Shown piece after piece: positions 25,210-31,553 of a DNA stretch of 47,383 nt. The first letter of the stretch is position 1. Each line of letters starts with the position of its first letter. Under the pieces are notes generated by a model. It searched no databases, was not told where the DNA came from, and saw only the letters and a list, made by a program, of their open reading frames with translations. The DNA is from Pontibacillus litoralis JSM 072002 (GTDB taxonomy: Bacteria; Bacillota; Bacilli; Bacillales; BH030062): contig NZ_AVPG01000025.1 of assembly GCF_000775615.1 (NCBI RefSeq), positions 1 through 47,383 of the forward strand. Direction: 5' to 3'. The position numbers were made by a program, and so were the translations under genes.

Positions 25210-26397
25210 TCAATTGTGTTTGAGTAAGAAAGGGGGATTTACTCCATATGTTTTATTATATGCATGTGTTATATCAATTTCGTCAGTATATGTAATGAAT
25301 TCCTTTCGGAAGTCATTAAAAGCATTTGTAAAGCATTTATTGACATATGCCCCAATCGATTTAATCTCTTTTAATTTCCCTAACTTATGTAATTCTTCTA
25401 ATTTATCAGCTACTTGCGTTAAAGTATAACGGAGCATTTTCTCCCCTTTAGATACTACCTGCAGATACTTTGATGTTTTTACGATACGACTAATAGAGCG
25501 TTCTATGTCTTTTATTTCTCTCCATTTCAACGGTAGCTTAGCGTTTTTAATTCTTGCATCCATTTCTTTTTTGGATTTAGCAAATGCTTTTCGTTCTTCT
25601 ACTAGATCATTTGCTTTGAAGCAAGCTCCAGTTAATTTGAACCTAAATTTATCTACGCATACTTGTACAAATGTTCTTTTTCGCTTAGTACGATCTTTTG
25701 AGGGATGCTTTACTTTTTCTTCGATGGGATCAAAAGAGAACACAACACTAATAATTGAAAGGAACTTTCTTACACGTTTAGCTGTTGTATTAAGTGTTTC
25801 TTTAAGGTATGCCATAGTTCTTGTTCCTTGAACTTCTTCAATATTTTCAACATTTCTACGGTTAGTACCTAGCTGTACAGTAAAGTATTGACTCAATTCC
25901 AATAGTAAGATCGGTCCTTTGTGGTAACGGTGTTTAATCAATGGTCCAAATATTTTTTCTTGGAATAAAGCTATTGGTATGCGGAAATAGCTAGACTGTT
26001 CTTCCGTCACACGATTGTTAATTTGATTATATTTTGCGTAATCAACAATCTCATAATGCATGCCTGTTGATGTATACACTTCGTTAATATAATTACGTTC
26101 TAACAAACTATCAAAAGCTTTTTTGACAGTTTCATAAGTTAAATCATGTTCACTTGAGATATTGGAAATACACAATTGCTTACGTGAACTAATAGATGGA
26201 TCATTCGTTAGTGAGCGAATTTGACCCATTTCATCAGTGTATAGGTGAAGTATCATGAAAACAGAAATTTCAGAGGTTGTGATGGGGGTGTCAGTTACCA
26301 TAGAATCCAAACGGATCTTATCTAAATGTTTTTTAAAAAAACGAACTCCATCAACTGTATAATTTTGAGGTTCTTTTTTGTTTAATAGTACAGACAT
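25210..26397 (-). CDS. Plasmid replication initiator protein
   Basis: A 395-residue protein, unusually rich in Lys/Arg in its C-terminal half. The N-terminal half contains winged-helix-like segments (ISNISSEHDLTYETVKKAFD, then SLLERNYINEV) as found in plasmid initiators. I do not recognise the precise Rep family. The initiator role rests on its setting: an antisense RNA and an attenuator in the leader, and iterons beyond the 3' end. AAAAGGAGC precedes the ATG. The neighbouring par locus supports a low-copy plasmid. Confidence 0.75.
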   Translation of the reverse strand: MSVLLNKKEPQNYTVDGVRFFKKHLDKIRLDSMVTDTPITTSEISVFMILHLYTDEMGQIRSLTNDPSISSRKQLCISNISSEHDLTYETVKKAFDSLLERNYINEVYTSTGMHYEIVDYAKYNQINNRVTEEQSSYFRIPIALFQEKIFGPLIKHRYHKGPILLLELSQYFTVQLGTNRRNVENIEEVQGTRTMAYLKETLNTTAKRVRKFLSIISVVFSFDPIEEKVKHPSKDRTKRKRTFVQVCVDKFRFKLTGACFKANDLVEERKAFAKSKKEMDARIKNAKLPLKWREIKDIERSISRIVKTSKYLQVVSKGEKMLRYTLTQVADKLEELHKLGKLKEIKSIGAYVNKCFTNAFNDFRKEFITYTDEIDITHAYNKTYGVNPPFLLKHN

Positions 26398-26420
26398 TTT
26401 TTATGCTCCTTTTTAACAAT

Positions 26421-26462
26421 AAAAAGACGATGACTCCCTATCGTATGAAGGAAAACATCGCC
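26421..26462 (-). terminator. Attenuator terminator in the rep leader
   Basis: On the minus strand GGCGATG (26456-26462) pairs with CATCGTC (26426-26432), with one G-U pair, followed by TTTTT at 26421-26425. It lies just ahead of the rep SD and ATG. A second stem, ATTTGTG/CACAAAT (26466-26491), precedes it. This is the layout of transcriptional attenuation used by pIP501-type and pT181-type plasmids, where antisense RNA promotes terminator formation. Confidence 0.7.
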
Positions 26463-26515
26463 TTTATTTGTGTAAAAAAAGTAGCACAAATTAGGTTTCT
26501 AAACAGGATTTCTCT

Positions 26516-26544
26516 TTGACTTTCTTCTTATATTATTATAAGAT
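26516..26544 (+). promoter_or_regulatory. Promoter for the antisense RNA
   Basis: TTGACT (26516-26521), a 17-base spacer and TAAGAT (26539-26544) on the plus strand, facing into the rep leader. It would start an RNA near 26551 that is complementary to the rep mRNA. Confidence 0.7.
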
Positions 26545-26550
26545 GTATAT

Positions 26551-26659
26551 ATAAGAAAAAAGCTAAGAAGACTACCCGTCAGTGTTTTCCCTACCGGTTT
26601 TAGGGGGAACCGTCTAAGAGTGTTTGGCGCACTACTTAGATGGCTGGTGGTCTTTTTTT
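26551..26659 (+). ncRNA. Putative antisense RNA controlling rep
   Basis: About 105-110 nt, beginning after the promoter and ending at a T run at 26653-26659. A stable hairpin at 26613-26640 has stem arms TCTAAGAGTG/CACTACTTAGA and loop TTTGGCG, a U-turn (YUNR)-type loop common in plasmid antisense RNAs. Another stem pairs sequences around CCCTA and TAGGG. The RNA ends where GACTACC can pair with GGTGGTC. It is fully complementary to the rep leader, whose own promoter lies just beyond (26684-26712). Confidence 0.7.
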
Positions 26660-26683
26660 ATTGTCGTTCAATTTGTTGAGATA

Positions 26684-26712
26684 AGTATAACAGTAAATAA
26701 AAGTATCTGCAA
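26684..26712 (-). promoter_or_regulatory. rep promoter
   Basis: On the minus strand TTGCAG (26707-26712), a 17-base spacer and TATACT (26684-26689). Transcription would begin about 26677 and run through the antisense region and the attenuator to rep, giving a leader of about 280 nt. Confidence 0.65.
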
Positions 26713-27106
26713 ATGAATTTTCAACCCCAATATTGATTGACTTATTATATTTCTATTTTATATCAAAAAAACATAGAACGCCACCAATAAACACCTCCCT
26801 CTTTTTGGTTTGATTGTTTTTATATTTAAAATATATCTAAAATACACCCATTTCTACCACCAACCTTTGCGTTTTGTTTAATTTATATCTTTTTTATATA
26901 AAGTAGAATCAAAAAGACAATAAAACTCCTGCCATAGCGTATTTATATACCCCTTATATATATCAATAAGATATAAAGCATCTTTTAGTTTAAGGGTTAC
27001 CGTCAAATGTGAACACACCCAACAACGCTGTAAACCAGTCATATCAACGGTTTCAGCTTGTTTTTAGAAAATGTTACTCTCTTCTACATCAAAGGGCTTT
27101 TCTCCA

Positions 27107-27342
27107 AGCAAGGGTCAGGTAGTATTTTTGAGATGGACCACTCAAAAATCTCCACCTTTTACCCCTTGCTCTCCGAAATTTGGTGGGTGGATTGACTTTG
27201 CCAAGCTGACAAACCCAAAACGAGGAATTAGGTAGTCAGCTTGTCCATCTATTGTACCCACCAAACCGCCAGTGCTATCGACTTATAATAACTGCTCTTA
27301 GCTATATGTAAGTGACGGTACGTGGGGTTTAGCCCCCACACG
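27107..27342. repeat. Block of nested palindromes between rep and par
   Basis: Two concentric structures and one hairpin in 240 bp. First: outer 8-bp arms AGCAAGGG/CCCTTGCT (27107-27114, 27163-27170) around a 9-bp palindrome, ATTTTTGAG/CTCAAAAAT (27124-27149). Second: perfect 10-bp outer arms TTTGGTGGGT/ACCCACCAAA (27179-27188, 27256-27265) around 9-bp arms CAAGCTGAC/GTCAGCTTG (27202-27210, 27235-27243). Third: GTGGGG/CCCCAC (27322-27339). There is no open reading frame. It could be a single-strand origin, a cruciform site or a centromere. The rest of 26713-27396 shows nothing else I can name. Confidence 0.5.
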
Positions 27343-27396
27343 ACTAGCCAACTTCCACCCCAAAACAAGGGGGAGGGAAAAGGAAAAAACTTTTAA

Positions 27397-27454
27397 AAGT
27401 TACTTAAAACCATTGACATTTAAGTAACTTTATTGTATAATAAAAGTAACTTAA
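27397..27454 (+). promoter_or_regulatory. Consensus promoter with three AAGTWACTT operators
   Basis: TTGACA (27413-27418), a 17-base spacer and TATAAT (27436-27441). Three 9-bp palindromes AAGTWACTT lie at 27397-27405, inside the spacer at 27422-27430, and just after the -10 box at 27444-27452, with centres 25 and 22 bp apart. This is a classic autorepressed arrangement, most likely bound by the RHH protein encoded at 27851. Confidence 0.85.
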
Positions 27455-27458
27455 AGAG

Positions 27459-27815
27459 ATGGGAATGGTTGTTATGTTCAAATATATCAAGGGTTTATTC
27501 AACAAAAAGGAAATCGCTAGAATCAAGGAATTGGAGAAGGAAGTAGCAGATCTAAAAGTTATTGATGTCGAAAAGGCAAATACAATCAATACATTAGAAA
27601 AAAAGTTAGAGAAGCTTAGTGAGGAAGCCTTTGAAAATCATATGACACTGCTATACATGGATAAAGAAGAACTAGAAGCTAATAGCCATAAGTGTTCTTG
27701 TGGAGGGTACTTCATCCCAATGTACGAGGAACATCCTAATTGGATTGAAATTTGTACTTCATGTGATAACAGAATTGAAAATACGGATATGTCACCAATA
27801 CTAGAGCCTGCATAA
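27459..27815 (+). CDS. Small coiled-coil zinc-ribbon protein
   Basis: About 113-118 residues: a basic N-terminus, a coiled coil (about 20-55), then a small zinc ribbon with HKCSCGG and CTSCDN supplying four cysteines. The frame starts at 27459; an ATG at 27474 (MFKYIKGLF) is also possible, and SD spacing does not settle it. It is the first gene of the tightly regulated operon that continues into the RHH gene. Function unknown. Confidence 0.65.
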   Translation: MGMVVMFKYIKGLFNKKEIARIKELEKEVADLKVIDVEKANTINTLEKKLEKLSEEAFENHMTLLYMDKEELEANSHKCSCGGYFIPMYEEHPNWIEICTSCDNRIENTDMSPILEPA

Positions 27816-27850
27816 GTCAGGTTCTAGTCAAATAAGGGAGGTAATGAAAA

Positions 27851-28267
27851 ATGAAATGTATGAATTGTGGTAGCACAAATGATGTTATTGATTTTGTAGC
27901 ACGAAAAGAGAAGTTATTCTTATGTGTGAATTGTCGTGGAAAGTTAGCGAACGGTCAATTGGGAAAGATAGGTCGCCCATCTTTAGGAGTGACAAAGAAA
28001 GTATCACTCACCCTTTCTGAAGAAGGTTGGAAAAGATTGGATGAACTAGCCAAAGGCAATCGATCCCAGTACCTAAGACATTTAGTATTGGAAGCACAAT
28101 CAGAGGATTGGAGCAACGATGCTTGTTTAGGATATGCAATGCTTGGTATGGAAAATATGGGATATTCAGAGAGGCAAATTCAAGAATTGCTAAGAGCGAT
28201 AAAAAGTGAATTTGATTGGAAAAGCGTAGAGGAAGCAAAGTGCGCTTATAAGGATTCGTCATATTAA
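27851..28267 (+). CDS. Zinc-ribbon plus ribbon-helix-helix regulator
   Basis: A 138-residue protein: an N-terminal zinc ribbon (CMNCG and CVNCRG), a GRPSLGVTKKVSLTL strand leading into a ribbon-helix-helix unit (SEEGWKRLDELAKGNRSQYL, about 55-75), and a helical C-terminus. RHH proteins bind short palindromes such as the AAGTWACTT sites at its operon's promoter, so it is probably the autorepressor, and may bind a centromere for the ParM filament. GGGAGGT precedes the ATG. Confidence 0.75.
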   Translation: MKCMNCGSTNDVIDFVARKEKLFLCVNCRGKLANGQLGKIGRPSLGVTKKVSLTLSEEGWKRLDELAKGNRSQYLRHLVLEAQSEDWSNDACLGYAMLGMENMGYSERQIQELLRAIKSEFDWKSVEEAKCAYKDSSY

Positions 28268-28345
28268 TCCAAATAAAAGCCATACAGGGACGCCGGGAAT
28301 ATTTCTTTTATATATTTATTTTATACCTTTTTTATATCTTTTTGT

Positions 28346-28373
28346 TTGCTTTATTGAGTGTGTGGTTTATAAT
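28346..28373 (+). promoter_or_regulatory. Probable parM promoter
   Basis: TTGCTT (28346-28351), a 16-base spacer and TATAAT (28368-28373), about 40 bases upstream of the ParM ATG. It gives the par genes a second promoter beyond the autorepressed one at 27413. Confidence 0.6.
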
Positions 28374-28413
28374 GGTTATAGAAGTTAAAAATACTATTTA
28401 TGAGGTGAACGGG

Positions 28414-29562
28414 ATGAATTTATGTGTTGGAATTGATATTGGGAATGCAAAAACAGAATTAGCTTTTGAATCTAATGGGCAAATACAAATGGTAAGACAA
28501 CCATCTGTTATATCTTATTTACCTAAAACACCAGAAGCCAATGATCTACCTTTAGAACAAGTGATGGAAAATCTTTTTGATAATCTAGTAGTTAATATCT
28601 CTTCCCCTTCTATAAGAAGAAACGGAGACTACATAGTAGGTAAGAAAGCTATGCAGCATGATGGGATTAAAACAAACATGACCCTTAGTCTAGGTGGAAA
28701 ATCTACTCATGACGTTCCGATTATTACATCGTTATCGTTAGTAGCTGCAACAGCCATTAAAGATCATTATGAAAACAAAGAAGAGCTTCCAGAGAGCTTA
28801 TCTATTGATTTGAAAATGGCTACTGCAATTCCGTCATCGGAATTCAGTAAACAAAACGCTAAAACACTAGAAGATCGTTTTAAAACTAAACATAATATCA
28901 CACTTTATGTTGGAGATTACCAAGTTCTTGTTTCTATTAAAGTAAATGAATGTAAAGTTACTGAAGAAGGAAGAACAGCAATGCTTGCATTTTTCAACAG
29001 TGATGATAAAATCCTCGAGGGTTTTAATAAAATATATGGAGAAAATAAAGCCCCGTCAGACTTTATGAAAGCAAGAACATTACATGCTGATATTGGTGAT
29101 GGGACTAGTGAGTTTGTAGTAATTGAAGGTGCAAACCCTGTTCAAGGATTAAGTAAAGGAAAACGATTAGGAGTTGGACATGCTTCTGATGTTGCCATTT
29201 CTTTATTAAGAGACCATTTAAATATCTCAGATAAGTTTACTCGGCAACAGCTGCAAGATTGGCTTGAAAAAGACAATGAAAGAGGCCAACTGGCAAGGGA
29301 CGTAATGAAAGAAGCAACATTTGTTCAATCTCAATCGATTTTAGAAGAAATTCAACTGTCCTTTCAGGAATTGGCGTCGTCAGATGTAGATTACATTTTA
29401 GTTCATGGTGGTGGAAGTATTACCTTTAAAGAGGACATTCATGAAGATTTAATGGATTTTGCGGAAAGCAACCATTTTAAGGTCGTTTGGATACCAGAAA
29501 AGTATGCTACTACAATGAACTCAAGAGGTACGTATTACCTAGCTAAAATGATGTTTTCTTAG
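28414..29562 (+). CDS. parM: ParM-like plasmid-segregation actin
   Basis: A 382-residue actin-fold ATPase that polymerises to push plasmid copies apart. Phosphate 1 loop LCVGIDIGNAKTEL (3-16), phosphate 2 loop LHADIGDGTSEF (about 228-239), and adenosine motif LVHGGGS (about 331-337) are all present. The longer frame starts at 28342, but GAGGTG eight bases before the ATG at 28414 and the family N-terminus support 28414. It is closer to ParM than to AlfA in length. Confidence 0.92.
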   Translation: MNLCVGIDIGNAKTELAFESNGQIQMVRQPSVISYLPKTPEANDLPLEQVMENLFDNLVVNISSPSIRRNGDYIVGKKAMQHDGIKTNMTLSLGGKSTHDVPIITSLSLVAATAIKDHYENKEELPESLSIDLKMATAIPSSEFSKQNAKTLEDRFKTKHNITLYVGDYQVLVSIKVNECKVTEEGRTAMLAFFNSDDKILEGFNKIYGENKAPSDFMKARTLHADIGDGTSEFVVIEGANPVQGLSKGKRLGVGHASDVAISLLRDHLNISDKFTRQQLQDWLEKDNERGQLARDVMKEATFVQSQSILEEIQLSFQELASSDVDYILVHGGGSITFKEDIHEDLMDFAESNHFKVVWIPEKYATTMNSRGTYYLAKMMFS

Positions 29563-29581
29563 AGGCTAAAAGGCCTCTAAG
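29558..29581 (+). other. 8-bp stem at the parM stop
   Basis: CTTAGAGG (29558-29565) and CCTCTAAG (29574-29581) form a perfect stem with an 8-base loop that includes the parM stop codon. There is no U tract. It is likely a stabilising or processing stem between parM and the next gene. Confidence 0.45.
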
Positions 29582-29603
29582 ATATTAAAATTGAGGTGTA
29601 AAT

Positions 29604-29963
29604 ATGAAAAAACTAAGAGAGAAGTTTCTTATGAATATTTCTTCGAAATCTGAAGTAAAAAAAGAAAAGTTTACTAGATGGATTGACGCGCAGTCTAATG
29701 CGCAAAACAGCATATTTTCGTTGATCGAACATAGCATTGATCGTTATGGTTATGAGGACATAACAGATCATGAAATTGCGAAAAAATTGCACACAGAAAT
29801 GTTGTATTATAATAACAATTTAATAAAACAAAATGAAGAAAAAATACAAACTACAAAACTAAATGAAACTCAATCGAAAACTGAAAATAAAAGTATAGGC
29901 TCAGAACATAAACGAGATGAACCTATAACAAATGATATAAAGGCTGATTTAAGCTCATTTTAG
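29604..29963 (+). CDS. Putative ParR-type adaptor
   Basis: A 119-residue hydrophilic protein with an N-terminal helical part (MKKLREKFLMNISSKSEVKK) and a disordered Lys/Asn-rich tail. The gene directly follows parM and has GAGGTG upstream. In ParMRC loci the gene after parM is the centromere-binding ParR. No RHH pattern is convincing here, so a partition role rests only on position. Confidence 0.55.
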   Translation: MKKLREKFLMNISSKSEVKKEKFTRWIDAQSNAQNSIFSLIEHSIDRYGYEDITDHEIAKKLHTEMLYYNNNLIKQNEEKIQTTKLNETQSKTENKSIGSEHKRDEPITNDIKADLSSF

Positions 29964-29987
29964 AGAACGAAGTTAGGGAGGATACAA

Positions 29988-30143
29988 ATGAAAAATAAGG
30001 CTATGGAATACACAAAATCTACTTTGGCAATAGAAGGTTTGTATCTTACTAAGGAAGAAGAAGAATTAATTTTATCGAAAGTTAATGGGGAGCTTTCAAA
30101 AAAGGAATTTATTGAAAAAGCAAAGGAATTATCAAATGGATAA
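29988..30143 (+). CDS. Fic antitoxin (FicA/VbhA-like), 51 residues
   Basis: The frame gives a 51-residue protein with AGGGAGG upstream. It holds the inhibitory (S/T)xxxE(G/N) motif as TLAIEG (Thr12, Glu16, Gly17), which in VbhA-type antitoxins places a glutamate in the Fic ATP site. Its stop overlaps the Fic ATG by 8 bases, giving a coupled class I toxin-antitoxin pair. Confidence 0.85.
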   Translation: MKNKAMEYTKSTLAIEGLYLTKEEEELILSKVNGELSKKEFIEKAKELSNG

Positions 30144-30780
30144 ACAATCAAAGTATTGTTATCCTGGCACAAATGTTTTAATAAATAAATTTAATGAACA
30201 AAATCATGAAAAATTAATGAAACTTGAGAGGATTATTACAGCTGAAAGACTTTATGAACTATACAGAAGTCCTATACCTGGATCATTTGGGATGAAGCAC
30301 CTTCAAAAAATTCATAAATATATTTTCAAAGATGTATATCCTTTCTCTGGAGAATTAAGAGAAGAACAAATTTTTAAAGGAAGCACCCCTTTTGCGCATC
30401 CAATGTTTCTTTCAAACTATGCCAGTGATGTATTTCGGCAACTAAAAACAGATAAATATTTAAAAGGAATGGAATATGATGATTTTGTGAAAAAGATGTC
30501 ATATTATTTTACAGAAGTAAATATGCTACATCCTTTCCGAGAAGGTAATGGAAGAACACAAAGAGAGTTTTTCAGGGTTTTAGCTTTGAAAAATGGATAT
30601 GAACTTGATTGGTCTAATGTAGAGCCAAAAACTATGATGAAATTATCTATTCAATCTGTTGCAGATTCAAATGCTTTTAATAATTTATTTGATAATGCAA
30701 TTGTTAATAAGCAACCAGATCAAACATTGATTAATGAATATAGGTCATTAAAAACAAAAGTAAATGAATTAGAACTTTAA
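30136..30780 (+). CDS. Fic-domain AMP transferase toxin
   Basis: A 214-residue class I Fic protein predicted to AMPylate a target, as VbhT and FicT do for DNA gyrase and topoisomerase IV. The active site HPFREGNGRTQR (132-143) is complete, and the flap region around TPFAHP (84-89) is present. It lacks its own inhibitory helix, which is supplied by the preceding gene. The ATG at 30136 overlaps the antitoxin end; the longer frame from 30085 is unlikely. It ends at a strong terminator. Confidence 0.9.
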   Translation: MDKQSKYCYPGTNVLINKFNEQNHEKLMKLERIITAERLYELYRSPIPGSFGMKHLQKIHKYIFKDVYPFSGELREEQIFKGSTPFAHPMFLSNYASDVFRQLKTDKYLKGMEYDDFVKKMSYYFTEVNMLHPFREGNGRTQREFFRVLALKNGYELDWSNVEPKTMMKLSIQSVADSNAFNNLFDNAIVNKQPDQTLINEYRSLKTKVNELEL

Positions 30781-30812
30781 AATAGGAATCTTATTATAAG
30801 ATTCCTATTTTT
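30781..30812. terminator. Bidirectional terminator after fic
   Basis: A perfect 13-bp stem (30781-30793, 30797-30809) with a 3-base loop, followed by T on the plus strand. On the minus strand the left flank is A/T-rich too. It closes the par-fic operon and overlaps the end of the convergent gene at 30805. Confidence 0.85.
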
Positions 30813-31056
30813 TATATTTAGTTAATTTGTTTGATTTAACGAAATTAGAAAACTGAGAAAAAATTTCTTCTACTTCATGAAGGTCATTTTGATGTAGATC
30901 AAAATACTTTTCAGATAGCGCTCCAATTTGAATTAATCTTCTTGTTCTTTTCTTTCTATTTATTTTACTAAGAGACAATTCTTGTATCTTTCTTTCACGT
31001 TCTAACTTTTTAATCTTTTTATCAAGTTTACTAATTTGATTCGTCAATCTTATCAC
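30805..31056 (-). CDS. Relaxosome-accessory-like small protein
   Basis: An 83-residue very basic protein: a coiled-coil N-terminus, then RKKRTRRLIQIGALSEKYF (about 49-67), resembling the RRLIxxGALxEK patch of MobC-like/DUF3847-type accessory proteins. It is encoded divergently from the relaxase, beside oriT, and overlaps its upstream neighbour by 26 bases. It probably binds DNA or the relaxase. Confidence 0.65.
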   Translation of the reverse strand: MIRLTNQISKLDKKIKKLERERKIQELSLSKINRKKRTRRLIQIGALSEKYFDLHQNDLHEVEEIFSQFSNFVKSNKLTKYKK

Positions 31057-31270
31057 CAGATGGCGTATTAGTGTTGTTATTTTGGTTTTCTATAAGTGTA
31101 TCAATAAATTCATAGATAGTATCTAAAGATTCGTTTTGTAGATTAAATTTATCAAGAAACCTCTTTCCTGTATTACGCTCCAACTTAGCTATCTCTCTTT
31201 TTTGTTTTTCCTTTAACTTTTTAATTTGCTCTTCAATTGATAGAATTTTAGACTGAGTATTTTCGGCCAT
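31031..31270 (-). CDS. Small coiled-coil oriT-proximal protein
   Basis: About 79 residues, starting at an ATG at 31270 with GGAGAT upstream; the longer frame to 31309 lacks a good SD. The sequence is a charged helix (IEEQIKKLKEKQKREIAKLE) followed by a second helical part. It heads the minus-strand pair opposite the relaxase, so an oriT-binding or relaxosome role is likely but unproven. Confidence 0.6.
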   Translation of the reverse strand: MAENTQSKILSIEEQIKKLKEKQKREIAKLERNTGKRFLDKFNLQNESLDTIYEFIDTLIENQNNNTNTPSGDKIDESN

Positions 31271-31357
31271 AGTATTTATCTCCTTTTTCCTTTTATACAA
31301 GTCTATCAAACTCTTTTAAACGTATCAATAAAAACAAACAACCTGAGAGTATCAACA

Positions 31358-31386
31358 TTGAGGATAACCAATAAGTGTGGTAGAAT
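31358..31386 (+). promoter_or_regulatory. mob promoter
   Basis: TTGAGG (31358-31363), a 17-base spacer and TAGAAT (31381-31386). It reads into oriT and the relaxase gene; oriT lies just downstream of the expected start. Confidence 0.65.
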
Positions 31387-31400
31387 ATATCCATAACAAA

Positions 31401-31440
31401 GTGAATGGCGCACTTATACACTCTATCGAGTGTGTGCTAA
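31401..31440 (-). other. oriT with RSF1010-type nick region
   Basis: On the minus strand an inverted repeat (ACACTC/GAGTGT around 31417-31432) is followed by TAAGTGCGCCAT. TAAGTGCG/CC is the nick core of MobQ/MobA relaxases of the RSF1010, pIP501 and pSK41 types. Nicking is predicted between 31409 and 31408 on the minus strand. It lies directly upstream of a MobQ relaxase. Confidence 0.85.
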
Positions 31441-31447
31441 AACCAAT

Positions 31448-31520
31448 GAGAACTCCGTTCTCCTGTGGTTTCCGTCAGGCGTGTTTGTAAAAATTCGCTT
31501 CACTCATGTTTGGTTGAGTG
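31448..31520 (+). other. Two hairpins in the mob leader
   Basis: GAGAAC/GTTCTC (31448-31462, 3-base loop) and CACTCA/TGAGTG (31501-31520, 8-base loop). They lie between oriT and the relaxase SD. They may belong to oriT or fold in the mob mRNA. Confidence 0.45.
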
Positions 31521-31553
31521 CTTATACATTATTTTAGATTGGAGGTATGTAAC

